DNA of 47,601 bases from Nonomuraea basaltis (lineage in GTDB: Bacteria; Actinomycetota; Actinomycetes; Streptosporangiales; Streptosporangiaceae), in the NCBI RefSeq assembly GCF_005893125.1, contig NZ_VCJS01000095.1, positions 1 through 47,601 of the forward strand, read 5' to 3'. Numbering within the stretch: the stretch's first letter is position 1; every line of letters starts with the position of its first letter. A model generated the notes under the pieces. The model was not told where the DNA came from, ran no database searches, and worked only from the letters and a program-made list of their open reading frames with translations. The position numbers and the translations under genes were made by a program. Shown here in pieces: positions 7,504 through 15,838 of the stretch.

Positions 7504-8886
7504 GTGAGCGCAGAAGCCGTCGACCTGCTGATCATCGGCGCCGGCATGGCAGGATTGACCGCCGGCGCCCGCGCCGTCCGCAACGGACTGTCCGTACTCA
7601 TCGTCGAGATCAGCGGAGACGTCGGGGGATCCGCGCGCTTCGCCGGGTACGTGTGGACTGCCCCCACCCACGAAATCATGGATCAGCAAAATCCCCATGG
7701 AGACGTCCCGCTGAAGCGAGCACTGGTGGACAGGTTCGCCGACGGGGTCTCGTGGATTCGCTCCGTCGGCGTCGAGGTCAAGGACGCGCAACGCATCCTC
7801 AGCTTCGGCCGAGGGCACCAGTTCGACACCAACCACTACGTCGACACCTGCTGGCGCCTCATCCTCGACGGCGGTGGCGAACTGCTGCTCAACACCGAAG
7901 CCAAACGGCTGCTGGTCGAGCGCGGGGTCGTCGCCGGAGCGGAACTAAGGCCGGCCGACGGCACGCGAAAGCGGGTGCGAGCCCGCTCCACGCTCATCGC
8001 GACCGGCGGATTCCAGGGCGACCCGGAGCTCCGCACCGCTCACGTGCACCCTCACGCCGACCGTATGCAACTGCGCTCGAATCCGCACAGCCGCGGCGGC
8101 GGCTACCGTCTGGCCGCCCAGGCCGGTGCGGCCACCGGTCATGAAACCGCCGGCTTCTACGGCCACCTCGTCCCGAGTGGCATCCCTTTCGCCGATCCGG
8201 CGGACTTCGTCGACCTGTCGCTGTATTACAGCGAGCACGCGCTGCTGTTCAACCTGAACAACGAGCGGTTCGCAGACGAGACGCTGGGCGACCACCTCAC
8301 GACCATCGCGCTGCTGGAGCAGCCCGAAAGCCGCGGTCTCCTCATCGCCGACGCCCGCGTGTTCCGCGACTGGATCGTCGGCTCGTATGTCGAGGGAGCG
8401 GTCGCTGTGGACAAGTTCGCTCTGGCGAGCAAGCGAGGCGGCCGGGTCGGACTTGCCGACGATCTCAGCGAACTGGCGTATCTTCCGGCGGATTGGGGCT
8501 ACGACGGCGAGGCCGTTCGCGACGGCGTCGAGCAGTACAACCAGCGCGCCTCGGCAGGGCTCGAGCCGACGCCCGGCCGGCGGCTGGATCCTCTCCCGCT
8601 CGACGAACCGCCGTACTACGTCATCGAGACGGTTCCCGCCATCACGTTTCCGTTCCACGGCCTGCTCATCGACGACCGGGCCCGCGTCCTGAACCTGGAT
8701 GGCGAACCACTCGGCGGACTCCTCGCGGCGGGGTCGGACGTCGGCGGCCTGTGGAACCGAGCATACGCGGGCGGTATCGCGGCCGCCCTCGTCCTCGGGC
8801 TCACCGCCGCGGACACCGCCGCAAAGGCCGCCGCAGACGCCGCTGCAAAGGCCACGGCGGACGCCCCGGCGAAGGCGGCGACGTGA
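7504..8886 (+). CDS. FAD-dependent dehydrogenase, KSTD/fumarate-reductase family
   Basis: A 460-residue flavoprotein. The N-terminal FAD site is LIIGAGMAGLTAGARAVRNG with VLIVEISGDVGGSARFAGY; a second strand TLIATGGFQGDPELR and the C-terminal FAD contact GLWNRAYAGGIAAALVLG match the fumarate reductase/3-ketosteroid delta1-dehydrogenase superfamily. The likely role is desaturation or reduction of a cyclic ketone or enone; the substrate is unknown. The start is the GTG at 7504 with AGAGGAGAG just upstream. The last ~25 residues form an Ala/Lys/Asp repeat (AAKAAAD-like), absent from the family core. It is first in a unit with the SDR 111 nt downstream, under operator copy 1. Confidence 0.85.
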   Translation: MSAEAVDLLIIGAGMAGLTAGARAVRNGLSVLIVEISGDVGGSARFAGYVWTAPTHEIMDQQNPHGDVPLKRALVDRFADGVSWIRSVGVEVKDAQRILSFGRGHQFDTNHYVDTCWRLILDGGGELLLNTEAKRLLVERGVVAGAELRPADGTRKRVRARSTLIATGGFQGDPELRTAHVHPHADRMQLRSNPHSRGGGYRLAAQAGAATGHETAGFYGHLVPSGIPFADPADFVDLSLYYSEHALLFNLNNERFADETLGDHLTTIALLEQPESRGLLIADARVFRDWIVGSYVEGAVAVDKFALASKRGGRVGLADDLSELAYLPADWGYDGEAVRDGVEQYNQRASAGLEPTPGRRLDPLPLDEPPYYVIETVPAITFPFHGLLIDDRARVLNLDGEPLGGLLAAGSDVGGLWNRAYAGGIAAALVLGLTAADTAAKAAADAAAKATADAPAKAAT

Positions 8887-8952
8887 TACATCCAGCCCTC
8901 CCCCTGGCGAGCCCCGCGGCCGCTCTGCCCGCTTGTTGCAGCACGTCAGATC

Positions 8953-8969
8953 GCATCCCCCGGGGATGC
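8953..8969. promoter_or_regulatory. 17-bp perfect dyad upstream of SDR
   Basis: GCATCCCC and GGGGATGC flank a single central C. It lies 28 nt before the SDR start, just ahead of its ribosome site AAAGGAG (8984-8990). It may be an operator or a small RNA hairpin; no second copy was noticed. Confidence 0.35.
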
Positions 8970-8997
8970 TGTTGACCGTCTCGAAAGGAGCGGCCCC

Positions 8998-9795
8998 ATG
9001 ACCGGGACCGGCAACGGGAGATTCGAGGGGGCGATCGCGCTGGTCACCGGAGGCGGATCCGGGATCGGGGCCGCGGTCGTCCGGCAGCTCGACCGCGAGG
9101 GCGGCTCCGTGATCTATGTGGCCGACGTCGACGAGGACGGAGCGAAATCCGTGGCCGCGACCACCAGGTCCGGCCGCGCGGTCGTCCTGGACGTCACCGT
9201 CGCCGCCGACGTGGAAGCGCGGATCGGGCGGATCGTCGCGGAGCACGGCCGGCTCGACGTCGTCGTGAACTGCGCGGGGGTCGACGATCCCCGCGCCAAG
9301 GCGCGGATTCTCGCCGCCCAGCAGTCGGGTGAGCCCGTCGACGTGTTCCGCCACCTCGAGGACGATCAGTGGCTCCGTGTCATGCGGGTCAACCTCGACG
9401 GTACGTTCCACGTCCTGCGTGCCGCGGTGCGCGCGATGATCCCGGCCCGCCGCGGTGCCATCGTCACGGTCGGATCGTCGGCGGCCTTCGACACGCTCAC
9501 GGGCTACGCCCACTACGCGGCGTCCAAGGCAGGAGCCCATGCGCTCGCGCAGTCGGTGGCCAAGGAGGCGGCGGCGTTCGGCGTACGGGTCAACGTCGTC
9601 GCGCCGGGTCCCGTGGACACCCCCATGGCGGCGCGGACCCCCGCGGCGGTGAGGGAGGCGCTGGCGGCGTCGGGACCGGTCGGGTACGCCTCCCCCGACG
9701 AACTGGCGGACAACATCTTGTACCTGGCGTCCCCCGGCGCCTCGAACGTGGTGGGCGCCGTACTCCTCAGCAACGGGGGCCGTTTCACGGTCTGA
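8998..9795 (+). CDS. Short-chain dehydrogenase/reductase (SDR A)
   Basis: A 265-residue classical SDR. The NAD(P) motif is VTGGGSGIGAAVV, the structural NCAG replaces NNAG, the catalytic Ser is in TVGSSAAF and Tyr-Lys in YAHYAASKAG. An Asp after the second strand (VADVDEDG) suggests preference for NAD over NADP. It interconverts a hydroxyl and a ketone, plausibly on the product of the preceding FAD dehydrogenase or a 3-hydroxyacyl-CoA. The ribosome site AAAGGAG lies 7 nt before the ATG. It converges on the APH-fold kinase gene, with only 8 nt between the two stops. Confidence 0.9.
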   Translation: MTGTGNGRFEGAIALVTGGGSGIGAAVVRQLDREGGSVIYVADVDEDGAKSVAATTRSGRAVVLDVTVAADVEARIGRIVAEHGRLDVVVNCAGVDDPRAKARILAAQQSGEPVDVFRHLEDDQWLRVMRVNLDGTFHVLRAAVRAMIPARRGAIVTVGSSAAFDTLTGYAHYAASKAGAHALAQSVAKEAAAFGVRVNVVAPGPVDTPMAARTPAAVREALAASGPVGYASPDELADNILYLASPGASNVVGAVLLSNGGRFTV

Positions 9796-9803
9796 GGCCC
9801 AGG

Positions 9804-10829
9804 TCAGGGGAAGGTGTCGAGACCGGCCTGCAGCAGGGCGGGCACGGCCGAGCCGACGGCGTCGAACCCCGCTCCCACGGTCTGACCCGCGAGCGAGCGG
9901 GCATGGATGCCCTCGGCGATGACGGCCAGCTTCAGGTAGCCCAGCGCCTGGTAGAAGGCGAGCGACGAGATGTCGCGGCCGGATCGTTTGGCGTAGCGCT
10001 CGGCGAGCTCGTGCCCGGCCGGGAATCCGGCGTTGGCCGTGGGGGCGTGGCGCACTCCGAGCACCGGCTCGCAGACGGGGTCCCAGTAGACGAGGAGCAG
10101 GCCGAGGTCGGCGAGCGGATCCCCGAGCGTGGACATCTCCCAGTCGACGATGGCCAGCAACCGGCCCGGGTCGGCCGCGTCGACGATCGTGTTGTCGAGC
10201 CGGTAGTCGCCGTGGACGACGGACGTCCCGCTCGCCGCCGGTGTCCTCAGAGCCAGCCGCCGGTGCAGCTCGTGGAAGGCGGGCAGATCCCGGGTCGCGA
10301 CGTGGCCCCATTGTCCGTGCCAGCGGCGTACCTGACGCTCGAGGTATCCGACGGGCCGGCCGAACCCGCCGAGGCCGATCTGTCCGGGGTCGAGTGAGTG
10401 CAGCCGCACCAGCTCGTCGACGAGAATCTCGGCGCACCGCCGCGCCTGGTCCGCGGGGAGTGCGGCGGCGTGGTCGCCGTCGCGGAGGACGGCTCCGTCC
10501 ACGTACGACATGATCGTGAACGGGACGCCGATCACAGCGGTGTCCTCGCAGCACAGCACCGCCCGCGGCACCGGTACGCCGGTCGGCCCCAGCGCCTCCA
10601 CCACGCGGTACTCGCGGCTCATGTCGTGCGCCGACGGGGTGAGCGTCCCGAGAGGCGGCCGGCGCAGCACCCAACGGCTGATCCCGTCGGTCATGAGGTA
10701 GGTGAGATTGGAACGGCCGCCCTGGATGAGGCTCAGTCGCAGGGGTCCCCCGCACCCGATACGCCCGTCGAGGAAGCGCCGCAGCGCTGGGACGTCGACG
10801 CCGGGAAGCTGTGTGCTGCCGGTGCTCAT
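9804..10829 (-). CDS. APH-fold kinase (phosphotransferase family), copy 1
   Basis: A 341-residue protein of the aminoglycoside-phosphotransferase fold: GGRSNLTYLMTD nucleotide loop, VLRRPP for the ATP-binding Lys/Arg region, catalytic VVHGDYRLDN and metal-binding VDWEMSTLGDPLADLG. Within the family this pattern matches the acyl-CoA-linked branch (kinase domain of ACAD10/ACAD11) rather than antibiotic resistance. ACAD11-type kinases phosphorylate 4-hydroxyacyl-CoA, after which a partner dehydrogenase eliminates phosphate; that role here is inferred from neighbours. The ATG overlaps the stop of a 72-codon ACDH-like fragment (ATGA). It is the second gene of a minus-strand unit divergent from SDR B and shares operator copy 2. 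Confidence 0.85.
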   Translation of the reverse strand: MSTGSTQLPGVDVPALRRFLDGRIGCGGPLRLSLIQGGRSNLTYLMTDGISRWVLRRPPLGTLTPSAHDMSREYRVVEALGPTGVPVPRAVLCCEDTAVIGVPFTIMSYVDGAVLRDGDHAAALPADQARRCAEILVDELVRLHSLDPGQIGLGGFGRPVGYLERQVRRWHGQWGHVATRDLPAFHELHRRLALRTPAASGTSVVHGDYRLDNTIVDAADPGRLLAIVDWEMSTLGDPLADLGLLLVYWDPVCEPVLGVRHAPTANAGFPAGHELAERYAKRSGRDISSLAFYQALGYLKLAVIAEGIHARSLAGQTVGAGFDAVGSAVPALLQAGLDTFP

Positions 10830-11044
10830 CGCGTGCCCGCCCGGTCCCGTGCGGCGCGCACAGCCCGCCGCGCGATGGCGGCTCGGCGCGCGGCCTCCTG
10901 CAACCGGCGCCTGAGCGGTGCGGGTCCGTCGTGGACGGAGCCGCCGGAGGCCGGCTCCTCCGGCAACACGACGTCCCGGGCGAACTCCGCGGTACACCGG
11001 GTGATGTCGGCGACATCGACGCCGACCTGGAACTCAATGGGCAC
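10826..11044 (-). pseudogene. N-terminal acyl-CoA dehydrogenase fragment, 72 codons
   Basis: A GTG at 11044 with AGAGGAG about 6 nt upstream opens 72 codons that end in an ATGA overlap with the APH-fold kinase gene. Residues ~15-60 (TAEFARDVVLPEE and LRRRLQEAARRA) resemble the first helices of ACAD10/11-type dehydrogenases, after which the frame is Arg/Ala-rich and stops. The rest of an ACDH (about 330 residues) is missing. I read it as a deletion remnant still translated, or a leader coupling translation of the kinase. The homology call rests on a short stretch. Confidence 0.5.
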
Positions 11045-11231
11045 GCCTGCTCCTCTGTGCTGCGGCTGACGGCTCGTTCTCCGCCGGCGAGGACGCGTAC
11101 CGGCACGGCGTCTCGTCCTGCTCGGGGGTCGGCGCCACCGCGCCGGGCCGCCGGCGCCCGATCCGCCCGGTCCCGATGGTCCGGGACACGCCCGTGGCCC
11201 TTGGCCACTGGAGCGGCTTGTTGCTATTTTG

Positions 11232-11245
11232 AACTGAATTCAGTC
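11232..11245. promoter_or_regulatory. Shared palindromic operator, copy 2 (SDR B / kinase divergent region)
   Basis: AACTGAATTCAGTC, one mismatch. It lies in the 248-nt divergent region between the kinase unit and SDR B. A TACAAT -10 hexamer at 11250-11255 lies immediately downstream toward SDR B, and a weak TTGAAC -35 overlaps the left arm, so binding would block RNA polymerase directly. Confidence 0.8.
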
Positions 11246-11292
11246 CAATTACAATACGGCGGCCGTTCCAGGCGGCCCGAAAGGAGTGTGCC

Positions 11293-12051
11293 GTGAAAGC
11301 TCGACTGTCGGGACGTGTGGCTCTGGTGACCGGTGCGACCGGCGGAATCGGCGACGCCATCGTCCGCAGGTTCGCCGCGGAGGACGCGACGGTCGTGGTG
11401 ACCGACGTGGACCCGGGACGCTGCGAAGAGGTCGCCGAGGAACTGACGAAGGCGGGCGGGCGCGCCGTCGGCCTGGGCCTCGACGTCACGGACGAGCAGG
11501 CCTGGGAGACGGTGGTGGACGAGGTGGGCGCGAGTCTGGGCGGCCTGTCCGTGCTGGTCAACAACGCCGGCATCGCCAGGATGACGGACGTGGAGACCGA
11601 AACGCTGGAGACCTGGGAAGAGGTCGTCGCGGTCACCCAGCGCGGGGTATGGCTCGGGATGAAGCACGCCGGGCCGGTGATCGAGCGTTCCGGCGGGGGC
11701 TCCATCGTGAACGTCTCGTCGATATTCGGCACGGTCGGCGGGTTCGGCGGGCAGTTCTCGTACCACGCCGCCAAGGGCGCCGTGCGGCTGATGACGAAGA
11801 ACGCGGCTCTGCACTGGGCGACCCGTGGAGTCCGGGTCAACTCGGTCCACCCGGGGTTCATCGAGACCCCGCTGTCGCGCAAGCTCTGGCGCGGGACTCC
11901 CCGGCTCGAAGCGATGATCGGCAACACCCCGATGGGACGGCTGGGCCGCACCGGCGAGGTCGCCGACGCGGTGTTGTTCCTCGCCTCCGACGAGTCGAGC
12001 TTCGTCACCGGTTCCGAGTTGTACGTGGACGGCGGGTACACGGCGCGGTGA
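11293..12051 (+). CDS. Short-chain dehydrogenase/reductase (SDR B)
   Basis: A 252-residue classical SDR: VTGATGGIGDAIV, Asp after beta2 (VTDVDPGR, NAD preference), VNNAGIARM, catalytic Ser in NVSSIFGTVGG and SYHAAKGAV for Tyr/Lys, ending FVTGSELYVDGGYTAR. The likely role is 3-hydroxyacyl-CoA or cyclic alcohol oxidation. The GTG start at 11293 has AAGGAG at 11281-11286. It stands as a single-gene plus-strand unit directly behind operator copy 2 and converges on the metallo-hydrolase gene. Confidence 0.9.
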   Translation: MKARLSGRVALVTGATGGIGDAIVRRFAAEDATVVVTDVDPGRCEEVAEELTKAGGRAVGLGLDVTDEQAWETVVDEVGASLGGLSVLVNNAGIARMTDVETETLETWEEVVAVTQRGVWLGMKHAGPVIERSGGGSIVNVSSIFGTVGGFGGQFSYHAAKGAVRLMTKNAALHWATRGVRVNSVHPGFIETPLSRKLWRGTPRLEAMIGNTPMGRLGRTGEVADAVLFLASDESSFVTGSELYVDGGYTAR

Positions 12052-12063
12052 GGCGCGAGGGTG

Positions 12064-13110
12064 TCACGGCGCCGCGTCGTCCACCCGCGTGTACCTGGTC
12101 ACACCGCCGTCGAGTACGGCGGTGACCCGTCCGCGTGCCACCAGGACGTCCAGGTGGGCGGCGGTCTCGTTGATCGCCAGCATCTGGTTGAAGTCGTCCA
12201 GGCCGGCGAACGGGATGTCGCGCCGTGTCCAGGTCAGCTGTCGCGCCACGGCGTAGGCGTCGAGGGTTCGCGTGCCGAGGGTGCGCAGCGTGTGCGCGAA
12301 CCGGTTGTCATGATGGAGCAGCAGTTCGGCGACGCGGGCGTGGACGCTGCCGGTGACCGGTCCGTGCGCGGGCAACAGGCGGGCGTCGGGGTAGCCGGTG
12401 ACGAGCCGTAGCGAATCGAGGTAGTCCGCCAGCGGGAGCCCCGGGTCGGCGAGCTCGAAGCCGATGGACGGCGTGATGTGCGGCAGCACGTGGTCGCCGG
12501 CGAACAGCAGCCCCGCCGCCTCGTCCAGGTAGACCACGTGCCCCCTGGTGTGGCCGGGCGTGGGGATGACGCGGAGCGCTCGCCTGCCCAGGTCCGCCAC
12601 GCCCGCACCGATCCAGTTGTCGGGGGCCTCCCAGTCGGTCTCGTCGAACCCCGTGTAGCTCTGGATCTTCAGCAGCCGATCGGCCAGGTCGCCCGCGCCG
12701 CCGCGGCGCAGGACCCTCAGGGACGTGACGGGCACGTTGCTGCGGACCTCGCCCAGCAGCAGTTCCAGGCCGCGCCGCTCGCCGGCGCCGAGATGCACGC
12801 GCGATCCCAGCAGGCGGCGCAGGGCCACCGCCTGCGTGTAGTGGTCACGGTGGATGTGGGTGACGAAGATCTGAGTGATCTCCGCCAGGTCGTGCCCCAG
12901 TGACGCCATGGCCGTCTCGAGGACGTGGCGGCTGCGTGGAAGCGCCCAGCCGCCGTCGATCATGACGACGCCGTCGTCTTCTTCGAGCAGGTAGACGTTG
13001 ACGGCCCGCAGACCGTCGCCGGGAAGCGGAAGCGGGATCCGGTGCACGCCGGGTCCGATCGTCTCCGCTCCCTCCTCGTCCCACCGGCCACGCTCGGCGC
13101 GGGTCGTCAC
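12064..13110 (-). CDS. Metallo-beta-lactamase-fold hydrolase
   Basis: A 348-residue MBL-fold protein with the zinc motif THIHRDH, a second His in IPTPGHTRGHVVY, the Asp ligand in LLFAGDHVLPHI, and a C-terminal His in LLPAHGPV. The family hydrolyses thioesters, lactones or C-C bonds of ring products. In this operon a CoA-thioester or lactone hydrolase is plausible, but the sequence does not settle it. The GTG start overlaps the stop of the upstream ligase (GTGA), with GAGAAGG as ribosome site. It is the last gene of the six-gene unit that begins with the binding protein at 17023. Confidence 0.85.
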   Translation of the reverse strand: MTTRAERGRWDEEGAETIGPGVHRIPLPLPGDGLRAVNVYLLEEDDGVVMIDGGWALPRSRHVLETAMASLGHDLAEITQIFVTHIHRDHYTQAVALRRLLGSRVHLGAGERRGLELLLGEVRSNVPVTSLRVLRRGGAGDLADRLLKIQSYTGFDETDWEAPDNWIGAGVADLGRRALRVIPTPGHTRGHVVYLDEAAGLLFAGDHVLPHITPSIGFELADPGLPLADYLDSLRLVTGYPDARLLPAHGPVTGSVHARVAELLLHHDNRFAHTLRTLGTRTLDAYAVARQLTWTRRDIPFAGLDDFNQMLAINETAAHLDVLVARGRVTAVLDGGVTRYTRVDDAAP

Positions 13111-14621
13111 GCCTGCGCCTTCTCGGCCGGGCTCACCAGGTTGGCATGCAGGTCACGCGCGAGATCACGGGCGCGGGCCCGCGAGACCTTGCCCACCGTG
13201 GTCTGCGGAAGCTCGTCGACAGGGAACACGAACTCGGGCCATTTGGTCTTGGACAGGCCCCTGTCGTGGAGGTGCCGCGTGATCTCGCCGAGGTCCGGCG
13301 AGCCGCCGTCCGCGGCGATCACCAACGCCGCGACCCGTTCTCCGAGAAGCTCGTCGGGGACCGGCACCACGCAAACCTGCCAGACGCCGGGATGGGTCGC
13401 GACGGCGCGCTCCACCTCGGTGACGTCGATGTTGCGGCCCCCACGGATGATCACGTCTTTCTCGCGGCCCATGACGCTGATGGTCCCGTCCTCGTTGATC
13501 GTCATGAGGTCGCCGGTGGGGAGGAACCCGTCGGGGGTGAGTTCGGGAGCGTTCAGCCTGCCGTCGCGGGCGTACCCGAGGAACAGCGACGGCCCTCGCA
13601 CCTGCGCTCTGCCCACCTCGCCCGGCCGTGCCGCACGCCCCTCACCGTCGACGACGCGGAGCTCCGTGCCGGGGAACGGGCGCCCGTCGCGGCCGAGCCG
13701 GATCTCCGGCGGCTCGTCCGGCAGCGGCGAGGTGTGGCCCAGGCACTCCGACATCCCGAACACCCGCAGGATCCGGGTGCCCAGCGACTCTTCGGCGCGG
13801 GTGAGGGCGGCCACGTCCATCGGGCCCCCGCCGACGGTGATCGAACGTACGCCCTGGAGCACCCGCGAGCCGGCGGCCGCGGCGCCCAGCTGGAGCGCCA
13901 TGGTCGGCACGCACATGGTCCAGCGCACCTGTGTCTCCGCCATGCGAGCCAGGGCGGCGGCGGGATCCCACCTGCGCCACAGGACGAGCGGGCCCTCGAG
14001 CGCCAAGGCCATGTAGACGCCGAAACAGTAGGCGGCGGTGGACGACAGCGGCACGAGCGCCGCGACCGCGTCCCCTTGGCGCAGCCCGTTGACGGCGACG
14101 GTCTGTACGCAGGCGTACCGCAGGGCGTCCTCGTTCTGCACGACTCCCTTCGCCCGTCCGGTGGAGCCGGAGGTCAGCCCGATGAGCGAGCCACCGGCCC
14201 AGTGTGAGACGTCACGCGGGCCATGACCGGAGCGGACCGCCCAGCCGTCCAGCACATCGCCTCCGGGGGAGGCCGGCGGGAGAGGCAGGGACCACTCCTC
14301 GACGGCCGCCGGTTCGGCCACCACCGCGTCGGGCCGGATGTCCTCGAAGGCCACGGCGGCCTCGGCGCCGGTCGTGTGGCGGTTGACCACCGCGAGCACG
14401 CCGCCGCTCATCCCCACGGCCAGGGTGGCCGCGATCGTCCGCCACGAGTTGTCGGCCTGCACCATGACGGTGCCGGCGCCGCCCTCGCCGGCCAGGGCCT
14501 CAGCGAGCGCGCCCGCATGAGCGAGCAGTTCCCGCGCGGTATGACCGCCGGAATCGTCGATGACGGCGACGAAGTCCGACTCGGCGGCCCTCCGCTGGAA
14601 CTCACTCACTACCTGTCGCAT
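13107..14621 (-). CDS. Acyl-CoA synthetase / AMP-dependent ligase
   Basis: A 504-residue ANL-superfamily adenylating enzyme: A3 motif LTSGSTGRAKGV, A5 FGMSECLGH, A7/A8 DGFLPTGDL and GREKDVIIRGGRNIDVTEVE, A10 LPQTTVGKVSR with the catalytic Lys. It activates a carboxylic acid as acyl-AMP and then acyl-CoA. It is the only acyl ligase in the operator-controlled core, so it is the best candidate for the first committed step of the pathway; the substrate class is unknown. It is 39 nt downstream of the EthD gene and translationally coupled to the metallo-hydrolase. Confidence 0.9.
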   Translation of the reverse strand: MRQVVSEFQRRAAESDFVAVIDDSGGHTARELLAHAGALAEALAGEGGAGTVMVQADNSWRTIAATLAVGMSGGVLAVVNRHTTGAEAAVAFEDIRPDAVVAEPAAVEEWSLPLPPASPGGDVLDGWAVRSGHGPRDVSHWAGGSLIGLTSGSTGRAKGVVQNEDALRYACVQTVAVNGLRQGDAVAALVPLSSTAAYCFGVYMALALEGPLVLWRRWDPAAALARMAETQVRWTMCVPTMALQLGAAAAGSRVLQGVRSITVGGGPMDVAALTRAEESLGTRILRVFGMSECLGHTSPLPDEPPEIRLGRDGRPFPGTELRVVDGEGRAARPGEVGRAQVRGPSLFLGYARDGRLNAPELTPDGFLPTGDLMTINEDGTISVMGREKDVIIRGGRNIDVTEVERAVATHPGVWQVCVVPVPDELLGERVAALVIAADGGSPDLGEITRHLHDRGLSKTKWPEFVFPVDELPQTTVGKVSRARARDLARDLHANLVSPAEKAQA

Positions 14622-14660
14622 TCCGCCCTCCTCGCATCCCCGCGCTGAATCGTGCCGCCC

Positions 14661-14981
14661 TCAGGCCGTGAACATCTCCTTCTCGGTGCCCATGACGGCG
14701 AGCCGGCGGCCCTTCATGTCGCCGACCTGGGCGACCGCCGCCGCCCACTCGGGACTGGCCAGCGCCTTCCTGAGGTCGTCCGCGCTGTCGAAGCTGAGCA
14801 CCGAGACCCCGTCCCAGCCCTCGGAGCGGCTTTCGAACGCCGCGTCGATCTCGGTGTGCCGCCACGCGCGCAGTCCCGGGAGCCGGTAGGTGAGCTCGGC
14901 GTGCTCGCCGCGCCACCAGGCGATGAACTGCTCGTGGGTCCACTCCGGCGGTCGTGCCGCCAGAAGCACGAGGTTGTACAT
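14661..14981 (-). CDS. EthD-domain small protein
   Basis: A 106-residue dimeric alpha+beta-barrel protein. The EthD signature is visible: EQFIAWWRGEHAELTYRLPGLRAWR, then WDGVSVLSFDSADDLRKALASPEW. EthD proteins accompany oxidative degradation clusters and some are decarboxylases or dehydratases of polyketide-like rings. The exact role here is unknown. AGGAGA lies upstream of the ATG. It is the fourth gene of the binding-protein operon. Confidence 0.8.
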   Translation of the reverse strand: MYNLVLLAARPPEWTHEQFIAWWRGEHAELTYRLPGLRAWRHTEIDAAFESRSEGWDGVSVLSFDSADDLRKALASPEWAAAVAQVGDMKGRRLAVMGTEKEMFTA

Positions 14982-15009
14982 CCGATCTCCTGTTTCGCTG
15001 TTCGGGTTC

Positions 15010-15420
15010 CTACGACGTGCCCGCGCCGACCTGAGCCGCCTGTCCCGGCGCGTCGAATCGGACCGCCGGGGATCTGCCGATCAGGAGCCGTTCGAGGCGT
15101 CCCGACTCGCCGAGCTGTCCGGCGGCGACGAAGCTCGCCACCGGCGCACCCGCACGACGTACCTCGCCCAGGAACAGCTCGCTGCGCCCCGACGTGCTCG
15201 CCGCCACCAGGTGGTGGGTGAGCACGCCCTTCTCCCGCTGCTCCAGGTAGTGCTCGAGGGCGGGCCGGCCGCCGGCGAAGTCGGTCGCGGAGTCGCCGCC
15301 GGTCGAGAAGAGGATGGAGAAGGTGAAGTCGTCGGTGATGAGGTCGAGGATCCTTTCCGGCTCGTCGCCGTCCAGGATGCGGAACCACGCGGTGAGAAAC
15401 GGCGCCGCCGTGCCGGACAT
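15010..15420 (-). CDS. SnoaL/NTF2-like protein 1
   Basis: A 136-residue cone-fold protein (FLTAWFRILDGDEPERILDLITDDFTFSILFS, then ALEHYLEQREKG and HHLVAASTSGRSELFLGEV). SnoaL-like folds include ketosteroid isomerases, cyclases and limonene-epoxide-type hydrolases. The start is the ATG at 15420 with GGAGGG upstream, rather than an in-frame site at 15450. It is followed 28 nt later by the EthD gene and preceded by a second SnoaL-like gene. Confidence 0.75.
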   Translation of the reverse strand: MSGTAAPFLTAWFRILDGDEPERILDLITDDFTFSILFSTGGDSATDFAGGRPALEHYLEQREKGVLTHHLVAASTSGRSELFLGEVRRAGAPVASFVAAGQLGESGRLERLLIGRSPAVRFDAPGQAAQVGAGTS

Positions 15421-15446
15421 CGTGCCCTCCTGCCGTTGTCGTGTCC

Positions 15447-15800
15447 TCAAGCCGGCCAGTCCAGCAACTCGAAGGACGTGGTGAAGAATGCCTGGTAACG
15501 GGCCATTTTTCCAGCAGGGGACACCACGGCCGCGGAGTGGAACGCCCCGACCGGCTCACCCGACTCGGTGACCACCCCGTAGACCGTCTCGAAGTTCTCG
15601 TCGACGGCCGAGCGGAGGATGTGGTGAACCCGGTCGACGGCGTTGCGCCCGGCGATGTACCGCGCGAAGTCCTCCCTGGACCGTCCGGTCACCTCGCGGC
15701 CAGGCAGCGCGATGAGGAATCGGAAGTCCGGCTCCACATACTCGAGCGCCTTGTCCGGATCGTGGCTGTCCATGCAGGCCATGTACTCACGCAGCACCAT
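15447..15800 (-). CDS. SnoaL/NTF2-like protein 2
   Basis: A 117-residue protein (MVLREYMACMDSHDPDKALE, YVEPDFRFLIALPGREVTGRS, FARYIAGRNAVDR) with the SnoaL/NTF2 pattern of an N-terminal helix pair and a strand with a polar pocket. Two such proteins side by side could form a heterodimeric isomerase or hydratase, or act on successive intermediates; this is inference. The ATG at 15800 has AGGAGG about 9 nt upstream. It directly follows the binding-protein gene, 38 nt downstream of its stop. Confidence 0.75.
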   Translation of the reverse strand: MVLREYMACMDSHDPDKALEYVEPDFRFLIALPGREVTGRSREDFARYIAGRNAVDRVHHILRSAVDENFETVYGVVTESGEPVGAFHSAAVVSPAGKMARYQAFFTTSFELLDWPA

Positions 15801-15838
15801 GACTTCATCCTCCTGCTCGTCGCATACCCAGGGCGTCG

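Noticed and set aside
9804..10829. Aminoglycoside resistance kinase
   Set aside because: The fold is the same, but motifs and neighbours match the acyl-CoA-linked APH branch; there is no sign of a resistance or antibiotic cluster.
7945..11208. A 1087-codon minus-strand open frame
   Set aside because: It runs antisense through the FAD dehydrogenase and SDR A and out of frame through the kinase gene, all with clear family motifs; its own text is Arg/Gly/Ala-rich with no domain. It is a high-GC shadow.
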